NCBI GenBank assembly: GCA_963711065.1
Contig: CAVQCO010000006.1
Location: forward strand, 248,001 to 312,000
Direction: 5' to 3'
DNA from: Bog-473 sp963711065
Lineage (GTDB): Bacteria; Actinomycetota; Acidimicrobiia; Acidimicrobiales; RAAP-2
Length of the DNA: 64,000 nt
Position numbers and translations under genes: made by a program. Of the stretch, positions 36,112-45,536 are shown piece after piece; the first letter of the stretch is position 1, and each line of letters begins with the position of its first letter. The notes beneath the pieces were generated by a model. That model was not told the DNA's origin, searched no databases, and saw only the letters and a program-made list of their open reading frames with translations.

Positions 36112-36951
36112 TCAGCCGTAGGGCGATTCAAAGTGATCGAGGACCGCGGTGCACAGCTGGTGGCGCGCCGCCGGCAGGGTGCACGTGACCACGTATGCGC
36201 TGTCCGCCGCCGGTTTCGGCGGCGCGTACACCATCACTCCGTTTGCTGGATTGGACCCGCCCGACGGCATGCCGTCACCCGCTACGCCGGCCGGATCCTC
36301 GAACGCAACCGCACTCGAGGTCAGCGCATCGTGGGTCTCGCCTGCGGGGAGCGCCACGGCGCACCCGCGCCCGAGATCCTGCCTCGTGGCCGTTGCCGCA
36401 GCAGCAAACAGTGGGCACGCCAGGTCGGCCCCCTGCACGGTGCTCCCCCCGGTCTCGTACCCGACGATCGCCTCGTCTGCCGATGAGGCGGCAAGATGCC
36501 ACCCGGCGTCGGGATCGGACGGCACCGCTTCACCCATGGGCGAGACGACCAGACCGCCGCTCCCGTCCGCTCCGTAGAGTCCGCGACACGCCCAATCCGT
36601 GGGTCCGATCAGCATCATGATGCCGGCGTCGTCGGTGTAGACGACCAGGTTTGCCGCCTCGTCGACCGGCACGTTGACCGTTGCCGTGGTCGGGAGAGGC
36701 GCCGTTGTCGGCGACGGCGTGACGGCGAATGACGTCGGGCAGCGCTCGATCGGCAGGACGGCCGACGTCCAGCCGGCGGTGCCGGTGGTGGTCGACGTCG
36801 GCCCCGAGGCCGTCGTGGACGTGGAGCGACCCGCAGAGCCCGGAGACGGGTGCGGCGTGCTCGGGCCCCCGCACGCGGCCAGAACCAGCGCGCCGACGAC
36901 GGCCCCGATGATCCGGATCCATCCTTGGCGGCCCATCGGGGTCATCTTCAC
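36112..36951 (-). CDS. Lipoprotein of unknown function
   Basis: 279 residues. A type II signal peptide ends VVGALVLAACGG (lipobox LAAC). A Ser/Thr/Pro linker (TSTTASGPTSTTTGTAGW) precedes a domain with five Cys, including ERCPTSF, DWACRGLYG and VVTCTLP. It should be anchored on the outer face of the membrane. No family recognised. It converges on the VOC gene with 16 bp between stops. Confidence 0.7.
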   Translation of the reverse strand: MKMTPMGRQGWIRIIGAVVGALVLAACGGPSTPHPSPGSAGRSTSTTASGPTSTTTGTAGWTSAVLPIERCPTSFAVTPSPTTAPLPTTATVNVPVDEAANLVVYTDDAGIMMLIGPTDWACRGLYGADGSGGLVVSPMGEAVPSDPDAGWHLAASSADEAIVGYETGGSTVQGADLACPLFAAAATATRQDLGRGCAVALPAGETHDALTSSAVAFEDPAGVAGDGMPSGGSNPANGVMVYAPPKPAADSAYVVTCTLPAARHQLCTAVLDHFESPYG

Positions 36952-36971
36952 GGGCGATCCCGGCGGCAGGT

Positions 36972-38273
36972 CTAGGCGTCGACCGTCAGGGCATCGAGCA
37001 GGTCGGCGAATCGTCGCTGCGCCTCCGCCCGCCGGGTCGGAATGTGTTCCGTGGGCACCTCGTGGGGCTCGTATCCCTTGAGAACCCGTCGGGCCACGGT
37101 CTGGCGGTGCACCTCGTCGGGACCGTCATAGATCCGGGCCGCCCGGGCCGCCCGGTACATCGACTCGAGCGGCAGGTCGGACGAGTACCCGAGCGAGCCG
37201 TGCACCTGGATGGAGCGGTCGATGACGTCGTAGAGCACCTTCGCCCCGAAGTACTTGATCATCGCGATTTCGACTCTGGCCGCCGACGCCCCCTCCTGAT
37301 CCATCTTCCATGCGGCCTGCAACGTCATGAGCCGGGCAGCCTGCATCTCGGCCATCGAATCCGCCACCCAGTTCTGGATGGTCTGCTTCTCCGCCAGCGT
37401 CGATCCGTGCGCGTAGCGGGACACCGCCCGCTCGCACAGCATGTCGAAGGCCCGCCGCGACTGGCCCAGCCAGCGCATGCAGTGGTGGATCCGGCCCGGC
37501 CCCAGCCGGTGCTGCGCCAGCGCGAACCCCGAACCTTCCCGGCCCACGATGTTCCCCACGGGCACCCGCACGTCGCGGTACACGATCTCGGCGTGGTTCC
37601 CGAAGCGCCCGTACGGCGTGTGCGGGTCCTCCATCGTCGCCACGTCCCGGACGACGTCCACACCCGGCGTGTCCGCCGGCACGATGATCATCGACGACCC
37701 CTGGTACGGATGGACGTCTGGATTGGTCACGGCCATCACGATCAGGAAGTCGGCCACGGACCCGTTGGATGTGAACCACTTGTGCCCGTTGATGACCCAC
37801 TCGTCGCCGTCCCGCACCGCGGACGTCGTCAGGAGCGTTGGATCGGAGCCGGCGGTGTTCGGCTCGGTCATGGAGAAGGCCGAGCGCAGCTCCCCATCCA
37901 ACAACGGCTGCAACCACTGCTCCCGCTGCGACTCGTCACCCGTCGCCTCGATACCCACCGCCAGCAACTCCGCGTTCCCCGAGTCCGGCGCATTGTTGCC
38001 GAACACCACCGGCGCCAAGGGCGACTGGCCCAGGATCTCGTGCATCAGCCCGAGCTTCACCTGCCCGAAACCCATCCCGCCCAGCGACGGCGGGAGGTGG
38101 GCGGCCCAGAGGCCCTCGCCCTTGACCTGCTCTTGCAGCGGTCGGATCACCTGGAGCAGCTGGTCGTAGGTGAGCTCGAGCGTCTCGAGCGGGAAGACCT
38201 CGCCGCGCACGAAACCGCGCATCCACGCGAGCTTCTCCTCGAAGTCTGGTTCAGTCGAGAAATCCCAGGCCAT
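36972..38273 (-). CDS. Acyl-CoA dehydrogenase
   Basis: 433 residues, FAD enzyme oxidising an acyl-CoA to an enoyl-CoA. FSMTEPNTAGSDPTLL and WVINGHKWFTSNGS are the FAD/substrate motifs; IQVHGSLGYSSDLPLE near the end is typical of the C-terminal helical domain. ATG 38273 has GGAGG six bases upstream. The catalytic Glu usually found in this branch near YDGPDEVH appears present. Divergent from bioB across 63 bp. Confidence 0.9.
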   Translation of the reverse strand: MAWDFSTEPDFEEKLAWMRGFVRGEVFPLETLELTYDQLLQVIRPLQEQVKGEGLWAAHLPPSLGGMGFGQVKLGLMHEILGQSPLAPVVFGNNAPDSGNAELLAVGIEATGDESQREQWLQPLLDGELRSAFSMTEPNTAGSDPTLLTTSAVRDGDEWVINGHKWFTSNGSVADFLIVMAVTNPDVHPYQGSSMIIVPADTPGVDVVRDVATMEDPHTPYGRFGNHAEIVYRDVRVPVGNIVGREGSGFALAQHRLGPGRIHHCMRWLGQSRRAFDMLCERAVSRYAHGSTLAEKQTIQNWVADSMAEMQAARLMTLQAAWKMDQEGASAARVEIAMIKYFGAKVLYDVIDRSIQVHGSLGYSSDLPLESMYRAARAARIYDGPDEVHRQTVARRVLKGYEPHEVPTEHIPTRRAEAQRRFADLLDALTVDA

Positions 38274-38336
38274 TGCCGCTCCTCCCTGCCGCCGGTCAGC
38301 TACCGGGAGCCCCACCCTGCCACTACCGTGGGCGCC

Positions 38337-39470
38337 GTGACCACCACGAGCCGCGTCTCCTTCCGCCCCTCGACGCCCCAGAACCGGCCGAACCCCCACT
38401 CACCATCGGACCATCAGGACAGCTCGGATGCGGGTAGCCCGCCGCCCGCTCCCCAAGTCGCCCTGAGTCCGGCGGACAGGGCCGTCATCTCCTCGGCAGA
38501 ACATGCCCTCCTCGACGAGCGCCGTCTCCTGGACGCAGAGGAGCTCACGGCGCTGGCCGCCCTGCCCGACGGCGCCGTCATGGCGCTGGCCTCGCTCGCC
38601 CACCAGGTGCGCCTGGCCTGGTGCGGGCCCGAGGTCGAGATCGAAGGGATTCTCTCGGCCAAGACGGGCGGGTGCCCGGAGGACTGCCACTTCTGCTCGC
38701 AGTCCTCCCGCTTCGACACGCCGGTCAAGGCCACGCCCTTCCTCGATCCCGCCGAGGTCCTCGCCGCCGCCCGCGAGACCGCTGCCCTCGGTGCGTCGGA
38801 GTTCTGCATCGTCCTCGCCGTCCGCGGCCCCGACGAGCGCACCATCCAGCGCATCCTCGACCTCGTCCCCCTCATCCACGACGAGACGGGGCTCAACGTC
38901 GCCGTGAGCGCCGGCATCCTCAGCGAGGACCAGGCGAAGAGGCTCGCCGAAGGCGGCGTGCACCGCTACAACCACAACGTCGAGACGGCCCGCTCCCACT
39001 TCCCGACCATTGTCTCGACGCATTCCTGGGACGAGCGGGCCGAGACCTGCCGCCTGGTGAAGGCCCACGGGATGGAGCTGTGCTGCGGCGCGCTCATCAA
39101 CGTGGGCGAGTCGGACGCCCAGCGGGTCGAGCTCCTCACCCAGCTTCAGGAGCTCGAGCCGACCGAGGTGCCGGTCAACTTCCTCAACCCCAGGCCCGGC
39201 ACCCCGCTCGGTGACCGGCCCATCCTGGGTGCCTGGGAGGCCATCCGCTGGATTGCGTTGTTCCGCCTCGCACTCCCCTCGGTGATCCTGCGCTACGCCG
39301 GCGGACGCGAGGTGACGCTACGTGACCTGCAGGCCATCGGCATGACGGCCGGGATCAACGCTCTCATCGTCGGCAACTATCTGACCACCCTCGGCCGCTC
39401 CGCCGAGGAGGACCTCAAGATGCTCGAGGACCTGCGCATGCCCATCGGCGCCCTCACCGCGGCCATCTGA
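38337..39470 (+). CDS. bioB: Biotin synthase
   Basis: 377 residues, radical-SAM enzyme that inserts sulfur into dethiobiotin. Cys113, Cys117 and Cys120 (CPEDCHFC) bind the [4Fe-4S] cluster; YNHNVETARSHFP, LCCGALINVGES and NFLNPRPGTPL are BioB signatures. A disordered extension of about 45 residues (PNPHSPSDHQDSSDAGSPPP) precedes the barrel. GTG 38337 is the first plausible start. Followed 13 bp later by bsaP. Confidence 0.95.
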   Translation: MTTTSRVSFRPSTPQNRPNPHSPSDHQDSSDAGSPPPAPQVALSPADRAVISSAEHALLDERRLLDAEELTALAALPDGAVMALASLAHQVRLAWCGPEVEIEGILSAKTGGCPEDCHFCSQSSRFDTPVKATPFLDPAEVLAAARETAALGASEFCIVLAVRGPDERTIQRILDLVPLIHDETGLNVAVSAGILSEDQAKRLAEGGVHRYNHNVETARSHFPTIVSTHSWDERAETCRLVKAHGMELCCGALINVGESDAQRVELLTQLQELEPTEVPVNFLNPRPGTPLGDRPILGAWEAIRWIALFRLALPSVILRYAGGREVTLRDLQAIGMTAGINALIVGNYLTTLGRSAEEDLKMLEDLRMPIGALTAAI

Positions 39471-39483
39471 CACCCCATCTGCC

Positions 39484-39669
39484 GTGCCCTCGTCCGTGAC
39501 TGCGCACTGCACGGGTTGCGGGAAGCCCACCGGCGAGTGCCCCGGATGCGGGCGCGCGCTCGACCCGCCTCGCTTTTGCGCCTGGTGCGGCCGGCGGATG
39601 ACCGTCACGGTCGTACCCACCGGCTGGGTGGCACGTTGTCGGGATCACCCCGAACTTCGCTCTGACTGA
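39484..39669 (+). CDS. bsaP: Biotin synthase auxiliary protein BsaP-like
   Basis: 61 residues with seven Cys: HCTGCG, ECPGCG, RFCAWCGRRM and a later ARCRDHP. The order and the ending VTVVPTGWVARC match mycobacterial BsaP (Rv1590 type), which BioB of actinobacteria needs to turn dethiobiotin into biotin. The position directly after bioB supports this strongly. It may supply or protect an iron-sulfur cluster. Confidence 0.85.
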   Translation: MPSSVTAHCTGCGKPTGECPGCGRALDPPRFCAWCGRRMTVTVVPTGWVARCRDHPELRSD

Positions 39670-39680
39670 CCCCCCCCCCC
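39670..39680. repeat. 11-base C tract downstream of bsaP
   Basis: A homopolymer of eleven C lies in the 92-bp gap before the BrkB gene. It may vary in length by slippage and is also a likely site of sequencing error. Otherwise the gap shows nothing. Confidence 0.9.
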
Positions 39681-39761
39681 GATCCGCCTCACCGAGAAGG
39701 GCCGGGCGGCTCCAGGGACCCCATCGCCGCACCCAATTGCCGTTCGGGTCAAGAATGCGAC

Positions 39762-40745
39762 ATGGCCGCAACCGACCCGGAGGATGGCCAGCCCCACTTG
39801 CTCGACCAAACCCACCAACCCGCGCCATCCGAGCTCAGCGGGCAATCGGGACATCCGGTGGCCGCGGACTCGGCCACCCGGTGGGAGCGCCTGCAGAAGA
39901 GGGCGCAGCGCACCCGTGCTGACATCGAGGCCCGGCGAGCCGACTCGGCATCGATCGATACCGCACTCGAGGCAGTCGAACGCGACGCCCAGACTGGGGG
40001 CGGCGTCCTTGCGGCGGCGGTGGCGTTCCGACTCTTCATGTTCCTCGTTCCCTATGCCTTTGTGATGGTCACGGGCTTCGGCCTGTCGGCGTCGGCCGCC
40101 GGCCAACCCCCCAAGGATGCCGCCAAGGCAGCGGGTATCGGTGGCCTCCTGGGCAGTGCGGTCGCCAGCACGAGCACCATGTCCTTGGCCAACCGGCTCT
40201 TCGCACTAATGCTCGGAGGCATCGCGTTGGCATTCACCGCCCGCTCCCTCGTCAACGTCCTCTGGATCGTCCACCGGTTGATCTGGGGAGTCACACGCTC
40301 GGGGAAACCAACGCCCTGGGCGCCGCTGATCCTCGTCGGCTACGTGACCGTGCTCTTCGGCTTCGCCGACTTTGCGGCCTGGCTCGGATCGCAGTCACTC
40401 GGGCTGCGACTGGTTGCCGTCCTTCTGACCATCATCACGTCTGGCGGCGCCTGGTTGCTCGCATCGTGGTGGCTGCCGCGTGAGGAGTGTCCGTGGTGGG
40501 AACTCCTGCCCGGAGCGCTCGTGGTCGGTATCGGAGTCGGTCTGCTCCACCTGGTGACGATCACCTATGTCGCCCACGTGGTGTCGAGGAAGTCCTCCCT
40601 CTACGGTGCAATCGGGATCGCGGTGGCGTTGCTCCTTTGGACCTACTTCGCGGGCCGGCTGCTTACTGCCGCGATCGCCGCCAACGCATCGCTGTGGAGG
40701 CGGCGGCACGGCGAACCGGTGGCGACACGAAGTGGCCCCGCGTGA
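39762..40745 (+). CDS. YihY/BrkB family membrane protein
   Basis: 327 residues. A 60-residue polar N-terminus leads into helices: GVLAAAVAFRLFMFLVPYAF (the characteristic first BrkB helix), a second at LANRLFALMLGGIALAFTA, then APLILVGYVTVLFGF, VAVLLTIITSGGAWLLA, LLPGALVVGIGVGLL and YGAIGIAVALLLWTYFAGRL. The function of the family is unclear; it is sometimes called RNase BN by mistake. Probably six helices. Confidence 0.85.
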   Translation: MAATDPEDGQPHLLDQTHQPAPSELSGQSGHPVAADSATRWERLQKRAQRTRADIEARRADSASIDTALEAVERDAQTGGGVLAAAVAFRLFMFLVPYAFVMVTGFGLSASAAGQPPKDAAKAAGIGGLLGSAVASTSTMSLANRLFALMLGGIALAFTARSLVNVLWIVHRLIWGVTRSGKPTPWAPLILVGYVTVLFGFADFAAWLGSQSLGLRLVAVLLTIITSGGAWLLASWWLPREECPWWELLPGALVVGIGVGLLHLVTITYVAHVVSRKSSLYGAIGIAVALLLWTYFAGRLLTAAIAANASLWRRRHGEPVATRSGPA

Positions 40746-40798
40746 AGACGCCGCTGCGGAGAGCACCGCTCGTTCTGACCTGAACGCCGAGAACCGGA

Positions 40799-42235
40799 TC
40801 AGCGACGCATTGGCCCATCCCGCGAGGCACGAGCCGGCCGCGGCGTCGTCCAGGTCGGCGACGGCACCGACCTCATGACCCGGCCATGAGGGGTCGTGAA
40901 GGACACCACCGCGTTGGCATCGCCTTCCATGACCCAACCCAATTCATGGACGGCCCGGTGGTGGCGGTCGCACAACGTGACCAAATTGTCGAGGTTCGTC
41001 GCACCGCCGTGGGCCCAGTGGCGGATGTGGTGCACGTCGGTGAACTCGGTGTAGGTGCATCCCGGGAACCGGCACCCCTTGTCGCGGCGGGCTATCTCAA
41101 TCCGCTGGGCGACCGTCGGGTCACGCCGGGCCCGGCCCTGGTCCAGGATGCAGCCGTCACGGGACTCCACGGAGAGAACCACGCGGGCGTCGCAGGCCAG
41201 CCGGCGGGCGACCTCGGCCGAAACAGGCCCCACGCCCTCGACCTCAGGCACGCCCTCGACCTCAGGCACGCCGCCCCCTCGTCTGCCCCGATGGGCATCC
41301 GCGTCCGCATCCCCATCGGCCGTCAGTTGCACGGCCCCGCCCGTGCAACTCAGGAGCAGCTCGAGGGGTGCATGCACGATGACACGTGGCCGGATTGGAC
41401 GTTGGCCTTCCGACGACGCGCTCTCCACCCGGAACAGGCACATCATCGTGTCGTAGAGGCGTTGGTCGTAGGTGACGTAGCCGAGCGGGTCCTGCTCGCC
41501 GCCTCGTGTGCCGTCGCTCTCCCGCTTGTCGGCCGCCACGCGGGTGACGAGCGCCGATTTCGCCGTGGCGTAGTCGTCCTTCGTGAAGGCGACCCACATG
41601 GTCCTGCGCGTGTCGTTGAACCGGAGCGTGCGTCGATCGAACTCACGGGCGGCCGAACTCTCCGCCTCGAACGCGTCCTCGTGCCCTCCCCCGCCCCGCC
41701 CCTCGGGCTCACCGGCTTCGGCCCGGCATGGCGCGGTCCGGGATGCCATCGCCTCTGCAGCCGCCTCCCTCTGCGCCCGGTGCCGTGCGACCAGCTCTCG
41801 CGCCTGCCGCACGCTCCAGTGCGCCGACGCCTCGCGCAGTGCTGCATCGGTCTCCACCGACGCCACCTCCGCCAAGGGCTCGACCAGGTCCAGGGACATC
41901 TCGCCCGACGCCAGACCCTCGGCCAGACAGGGGAGCGACTCGAGGTTGGCCGCCGAGCGTACCCACTGCCGGGCGGTCGACGTGCTGACCCCGCACTGCC
42001 CGGTGACCCACGTGACCATCGACACGGACCCGTCCCCGCGCCACGCCTCCGAACGATCGAACTCGGCGACGTCGGCCAGCTGCTCCCGGTGGAGCGCCGA
42101 GATCCGCTTCGACCTCTCGACGATCCGTGTGGCGAGCTCGCGCGAACGGGCGTCCCCACCGAAGTTCCGGCAAGGCGGCCGCCTCCGGAACGACCGATCA
42201 CCCCGCGCTCCCTCTGGCGGACCATCCTTCACCAC
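40799..42235 (-). CDS. DUF222-HNH endonuclease domain protein
   Basis: About 478 residues. An N-terminal DUF222 helical domain (HREQLADVAEFDRSEAWRGD, WSVRQARELVARHRAQ) and C-terminal HNH: CRFPGCTYTEFTDVHHIRHW, then NLDNLVTLCDRHHRAVHE. The zinc Cys and the HH of the beta-beta-alpha metal site are intact. Such proteins are numerous in actinobacteria and may be mobile or HEAT-like genome residents. The linker includes two copies of VPEVEG. Start GTG 42235 is the first after bioD. Confidence 0.85.
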   Translation of the reverse strand: MVKDGPPEGARGDRSFRRRPPCRNFGGDARSRELATRIVERSKRISALHREQLADVAEFDRSEAWRGDGSVSMVTWVTGQCGVSTSTARQWVRSAANLESLPCLAEGLASGEMSLDLVEPLAEVASVETDAALREASAHWSVRQARELVARHRAQREAAAEAMASRTAPCRAEAGEPEGRGGGGHEDAFEAESSAAREFDRRTLRFNDTRRTMWVAFTKDDYATAKSALVTRVAADKRESDGTRGGEQDPLGYVTYDQRLYDTMMCLFRVESASSEGQRPIRPRVIVHAPLELLLSCTGGAVQLTADGDADADAHRGRRGGGVPEVEGVPEVEGVGPVSAEVARRLACDARVVLSVESRDGCILDQGRARRDPTVAQRIEIARRDKGCRFPGCTYTEFTDVHHIRHWAHGGATNLDNLVTLCDRHHRAVHELGWVMEGDANAVVSFTTPHGRVMRSVPSPTWTTPRPARASRDGPMRR

Positions 42236-42251
42236 GGGTGAACGGTCGGCG

Positions 42252-42920
42252 TCAGCCCGCCACGATCTCGGCCAACTCCTTCTCGCCGCCCGGCAACCCC
42301 ACGACCGCCAGCCCGTCACGAGCGCGCAACCACTCGTGGTTCTGGATATGGACCGCCACTGCCCCGTCGAAACGGTTCAGGACGACCACGACGCCGGCAT
42401 CGAGCGGCCCGAGGGCATCGACGCTGAGCCGCACCGCGTTGATCGTCCCCAGCCCGGCGTCCGCGACGAGCACCACGAGGTCGGGGTCGAGGGCCGCGCA
42501 CAGGGCGACGCAGTCGCCGTCGGCGGCGAGCGGCGAGCGCACGCCACCCGCCGTCTCGACGAGGCCCACGTCGACGGCCGCCGGCGGCCACCGCAGCTCC
42601 GCCACCAGGTCGGCGGTGCCGAACGGGGGACGGCCCAGCGCGTCGGCCGCCATCGGAGGCGCCATGGGCACCTCGTACCAGCGCTGCGCGGGGCAGACGG
42701 TCTCGGGCCGCTCACCGGTGGCGGCGGCCAGGACCGCGGCATCGCGACCGGTGGGGTCGTCGCCCGGGTCGAAGGACTGCGCCGGCTTCCGCGCCGCGAC
42801 CGTCAGACCCCGCACCCGGAGGTCGGAGAGCACGCGGGCGGCGACCCACGTCTTGCCGACGTCGGTGCCGGTCCCGACGACCACGACGAGGCGGCGCGGG
42901 CGCACGCCGGCCGGGGGCAC
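42252..42920 (-). CDS. bioD: Dethiobiotin synthetase
   Basis: 222 residues. The P-loop VVGTGTDVGKTW (residues 15-25) with an acidic DPTGRDAAVL region and VDVGLVETAGGVRSPL fit BioD, which carboxylates 7,8-diaminopelargonate with ATP. The start is GTG 42920, just after the bioF stop at 42926. Last biotin gene of the bioA-bioF-bioD operon. Confidence 0.9.
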   Translation of the reverse strand: MPPAGVRPRRLVVVVGTGTDVGKTWVAARVLSDLRVRGLTVAARKPAQSFDPGDDPTGRDAAVLAAATGERPETVCPAQRWYEVPMAPPMAADALGRPPFGTADLVAELRWPPAAVDVGLVETAGGVRSPLAADGDCVALCAALDPDLVVLVADAGLGTINAVRLSVDALGPLDAGVVVVLNRFDGAVAVHIQNHEWLRARDGLAVVGLPGGEKELAEIVAG

Positions 42921-42925
42921 GCCGC

Positions 42926-44164
42926 TCAGCGCACGGCGGGCGCTGGATGGGGGCGAGGCAGCCGGACCAGCGCATCGAGCAACCGGGTCACGTCCCCGTC
43001 CGTGTGCGCCGCCGAGAGCGTCACCCGCAGGCGGCTCGATCCGACCGGCACCGTGGGCGGCCGGATGGCGGGCACCCACAGTCCCTCGTCGAGGAGGGCG
43101 GCCGACGCAGCGAGCGCCGCCTGCTCGGGGCCGAGGACGATCTGGATGATCGGGCTCGGATGGCCCGGCGGGACGAGGCCGGCCTCCGCGACCCGGTCGA
43201 TCAGGCCGGCGAGGCGGCCAGTCAAGGCGGCGCCCTCGGGAGAACGGAGGACGCGCAGCGCGGCCAGTGCGGCGGCGGCGTCGGCGGGGGTCGGCGCCGT
43301 CGAGAAGATGTAGGGGCGGGCGCGGTTCACCAGCAGGTCGACCACGTCCCGCGACGCCGCCACGAACCCGCCCAGCGACCCGAGCGTCTTGGACATCGTG
43401 CCGACCCGCACGACCGTTCCCCCGTGCGCACCGGATCGGCCTCCGTCTCCCGCCGCCCCGTCTCCGTCCCGCTCGGCGGTGGCGGTCGGGAGGTGGGGGC
43501 CGAGGACGGCGTGGGCCTCATCGAGGACGAGCAGGGCGTCGTGGCGCCGGCTCAGCTCCACGAGCTCGTCGAGCGGGGCGACGTCCCCATCCATGGAGAA
43601 CACCGAGTCGGTCACCACGATCGTCGGCGCGGCGGCACCGGTCGGATCCGCCCCGGGTCCGGCCGTGAGCAGCTCCTCGAGGTGGGCCATGTCCCGGTGG
43701 CGGTACACCGTGAGAGTGGAGCGGGAGAGCCGGCACCCATCGATGATGCTGGCGTGATTGAGCTCGTCCGAGAGGACGCGCACGCCGGGCCCGCCGAGCA
43801 CGGTGAGGACGCCGAGGTTGGCGGCGAACCCGGTCGGGAAGCAGAGGGCGGCCTCGGTCCCCTTCCAGTCGGCCAGCGCGGCCTCGAGCTCGCCGTGGAT
43901 GGGGCGCGATCCGGTCACGAGCCGGGAGGCGCCCGAGCCGGCGCCCCAACGGTCGAGGGCATCGTGCGCGGCCGCAACCACCGCCGGGTGTGCGCTCAAT
44001 CCGAGATAGTCGTTGGATGCGAACGACACGACGCCCGCCGTGCTGCCATCGAGCGCGCCCGCCGGCCCGCGGGCGTCGAACTCCCGCGGCGAACGCCAGC
44101 GTCCTTCCTCGATGACCCGGGCCAGCTCGCCGCGGATCCGTCCCATCCAGGGGCTCTCGCTCAC
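42926..44164 (-). CDS. bioF: 8-amino-7-oxononanoate synthase
   Basis: 412 residues, PLP enzyme that joins alanine and pimeloyl thioester. NDYLGLSAHPAV and GSGASRLVTGSRPIH are hallmarks; Asp in LLVLDEAHAVLG and Lys259 (TMSKTLGSLGG) bind PLP. The segment ATAERDGDGAAGDGGRSGAHGG is an unusual insertion between them. GTG 44164 overlaps the bioA stop (GTGA). Confidence 0.92.
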   Translation of the reverse strand: MSESPWMGRIRGELARVIEEGRWRSPREFDARGPAGALDGSTAGVVSFASNDYLGLSAHPAVVAAAHDALDRWGAGSGASRLVTGSRPIHGELEAALADWKGTEAALCFPTGFAANLGVLTVLGGPGVRVLSDELNHASIIDGCRLSRSTLTVYRHRDMAHLEELLTAGPGADPTGAAAPTIVVTDSVFSMDGDVAPLDELVELSRRHDALLVLDEAHAVLGPHLPTATAERDGDGAAGDGGRSGAHGGTVVRVGTMSKTLGSLGGFVAASRDVVDLLVNRARPYIFSTAPTPADAAAALAALRVLRSPEGAALTGRLAGLIDRVAEAGLVPPGHPSPIIQIVLGPEQAALAASAALLDEGLWVPAIRPPTVPVGSSRLRVTLSAAHTDGDVTRLLDALVRLPRPHPAPAVR

Positions 44165-45474
44165 CGGCCGGTCGCCGCGCCCGTCACTTCGTCGAGCGCC
44201 CCATCCAGAGCGTCGACCATCCGGATGACCTCGCCCTCGGTGATGGTCAGCGGCGGCATCAGGACCACCACGTCGCCCAGCGGCCGCAGCAGCACGCCAC
44301 GGGACACCGCGCCCGCACAGACCCGCCGCCCCCAGCGCAACCCCGGCCCGGGCGGGGCCAGCTCGATGCCCACCATCAGACCCCGTTGCCGGATCTCGCG
44401 CACGGCGGCCCGACCGCCGACCCGTTCTCCGAGGAGCGACGCCAGCTGGTCGGCGCGGGCCCGCACGTTGGCCAGCACATCCAGGGACTCGACGAGGCGG
44501 AGATGCTCGAGCGCCACCGCCGCCGCCAAGGCGTTCCCGCCGTAGGAGTGCCCGTGATAGAAGGTCGCCGGCCCGAGGTCCTCGCCGAGGAAGGCGTCGT
44601 ACACCTCGCCCGACGCCGCGGTGGCCGACATGGCCAGGTACCCGCCGGTGATCCCCTTGCCCAGGCACAGAAGATCGGGGCGCAGCCCGCACTGCTCGGA
44701 CGCGAACAGTGTCCCGGTCCGCCCGAACCCGGTCGCCACCTCGTCGCAGATCAAGAGGACGCCGGCCCGGCGGCACGCCTCGCCGATCCGCCGCACGTCG
44801 GCCGCGGAGGCACACAGCATCCCCGCCGCACCCTGCACCAGCGGCTCGAGCACGACGGCCGCGAGCTCGCCGGCGCGGGCCTCGATGGCGGCGCACGCCT
44901 TGTCCGCCCATCCAGGATCCGCGTAGCCCGGGGTGCGGACGACGGGGAAGCACAGCGGTTCGAAGACGGCGCTGAACACACCGCCGTCGCCCAGTGAGAG
45001 CGCGCCGATGGTGTCGCCGTGGTAGGCGTCGCCCAGCGCGAGGAACGCCGCGCGCCCCGGCACGTCCCGGTTGACCCAGTACTGGAATGCGATCTTGAGC
45101 GCCTGCTCGACGGCCACCGCGCCGTCGGCGGCGAAGAGGAAGTGGGGATGGTCGACCGGGACGACTCGCGCCAGCGCCTCGGCCAGCTCGACGACGACGG
45201 TGTTGCCGTTGCCGAGCATCGTCGAGTGGGCCACCCGGGCCGCCTGGGCGGCCAGGGCGGCATCGAGCTCGGGGACGTGGTGGCCCAGCGTGTTGACCCA
45301 CAGCGACGAGATGGCATCGAGATAACGGCGCCCGTCGGCGTCGATCAGCTCGCGCCCCTCCGCCCGCTCGACCACGAGGGGCGCATTGTCCACGTAGGCC
45401 GCCATCTGGGTGAACCCGTGCCAGACGACGGCGGCGTCGCGCTCGGCCCAGGTCCCTGGGGGTGTCCCGCTCAC
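44161..45474 (-). CDS. bioA: Adenosylmethionine-8-amino-7-oxononanoate aminotransferase
   Basis: 437 residues, class III PLP aminotransferase. ICDEVATGFGRTG with Asp244 and the PLP lysine Lys273 (CLGKGITGG) are in place, and SSLWVNTLGHHVPEL and DAYHGDTIGALS are typical of BioA. It makes 7,8-diaminopelargonate using SAM as amino donor. First gene of the biotin operon, divergent from the riboflavin synthase across 62 bp. Confidence 0.93.
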   Translation of the reverse strand: MSGTPPGTWAERDAAVVWHGFTQMAAYVDNAPLVVERAEGRELIDADGRRYLDAISSLWVNTLGHHVPELDAALAAQAARVAHSTMLGNGNTVVVELAEALARVVPVDHPHFLFAADGAVAVEQALKIAFQYWVNRDVPGRAAFLALGDAYHGDTIGALSLGDGGVFSAVFEPLCFPVVRTPGYADPGWADKACAAIEARAGELAAVVLEPLVQGAAGMLCASAADVRRIGEACRRAGVLLICDEVATGFGRTGTLFASEQCGLRPDLLCLGKGITGGYLAMSATAASGEVYDAFLGEDLGPATFYHGHSYGGNALAAAVALEHLRLVESLDVLANVRARADQLASLLGERVGGRAAVREIRQRGLMVGIELAPPGPGLRWGRRVCAGAVSRGVLLRPLGDVVVLMPPLTITEGEVIRMVDALDGALDEVTGAATGR

Positions 45475-45536
45475 GCCAAGATTCTGGACGCCGCCCGGCC
45501 GGCAGGGCCAATGCGCGGCCTGCGCGAGAATGGGTC

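Noticed and set aside
40799..42235. Homing endonuclease or intron insertion
   Set aside because: The HNH protein is a standard DUF222-HNH gene between whole neighbours, with no split host gene or intron structure.
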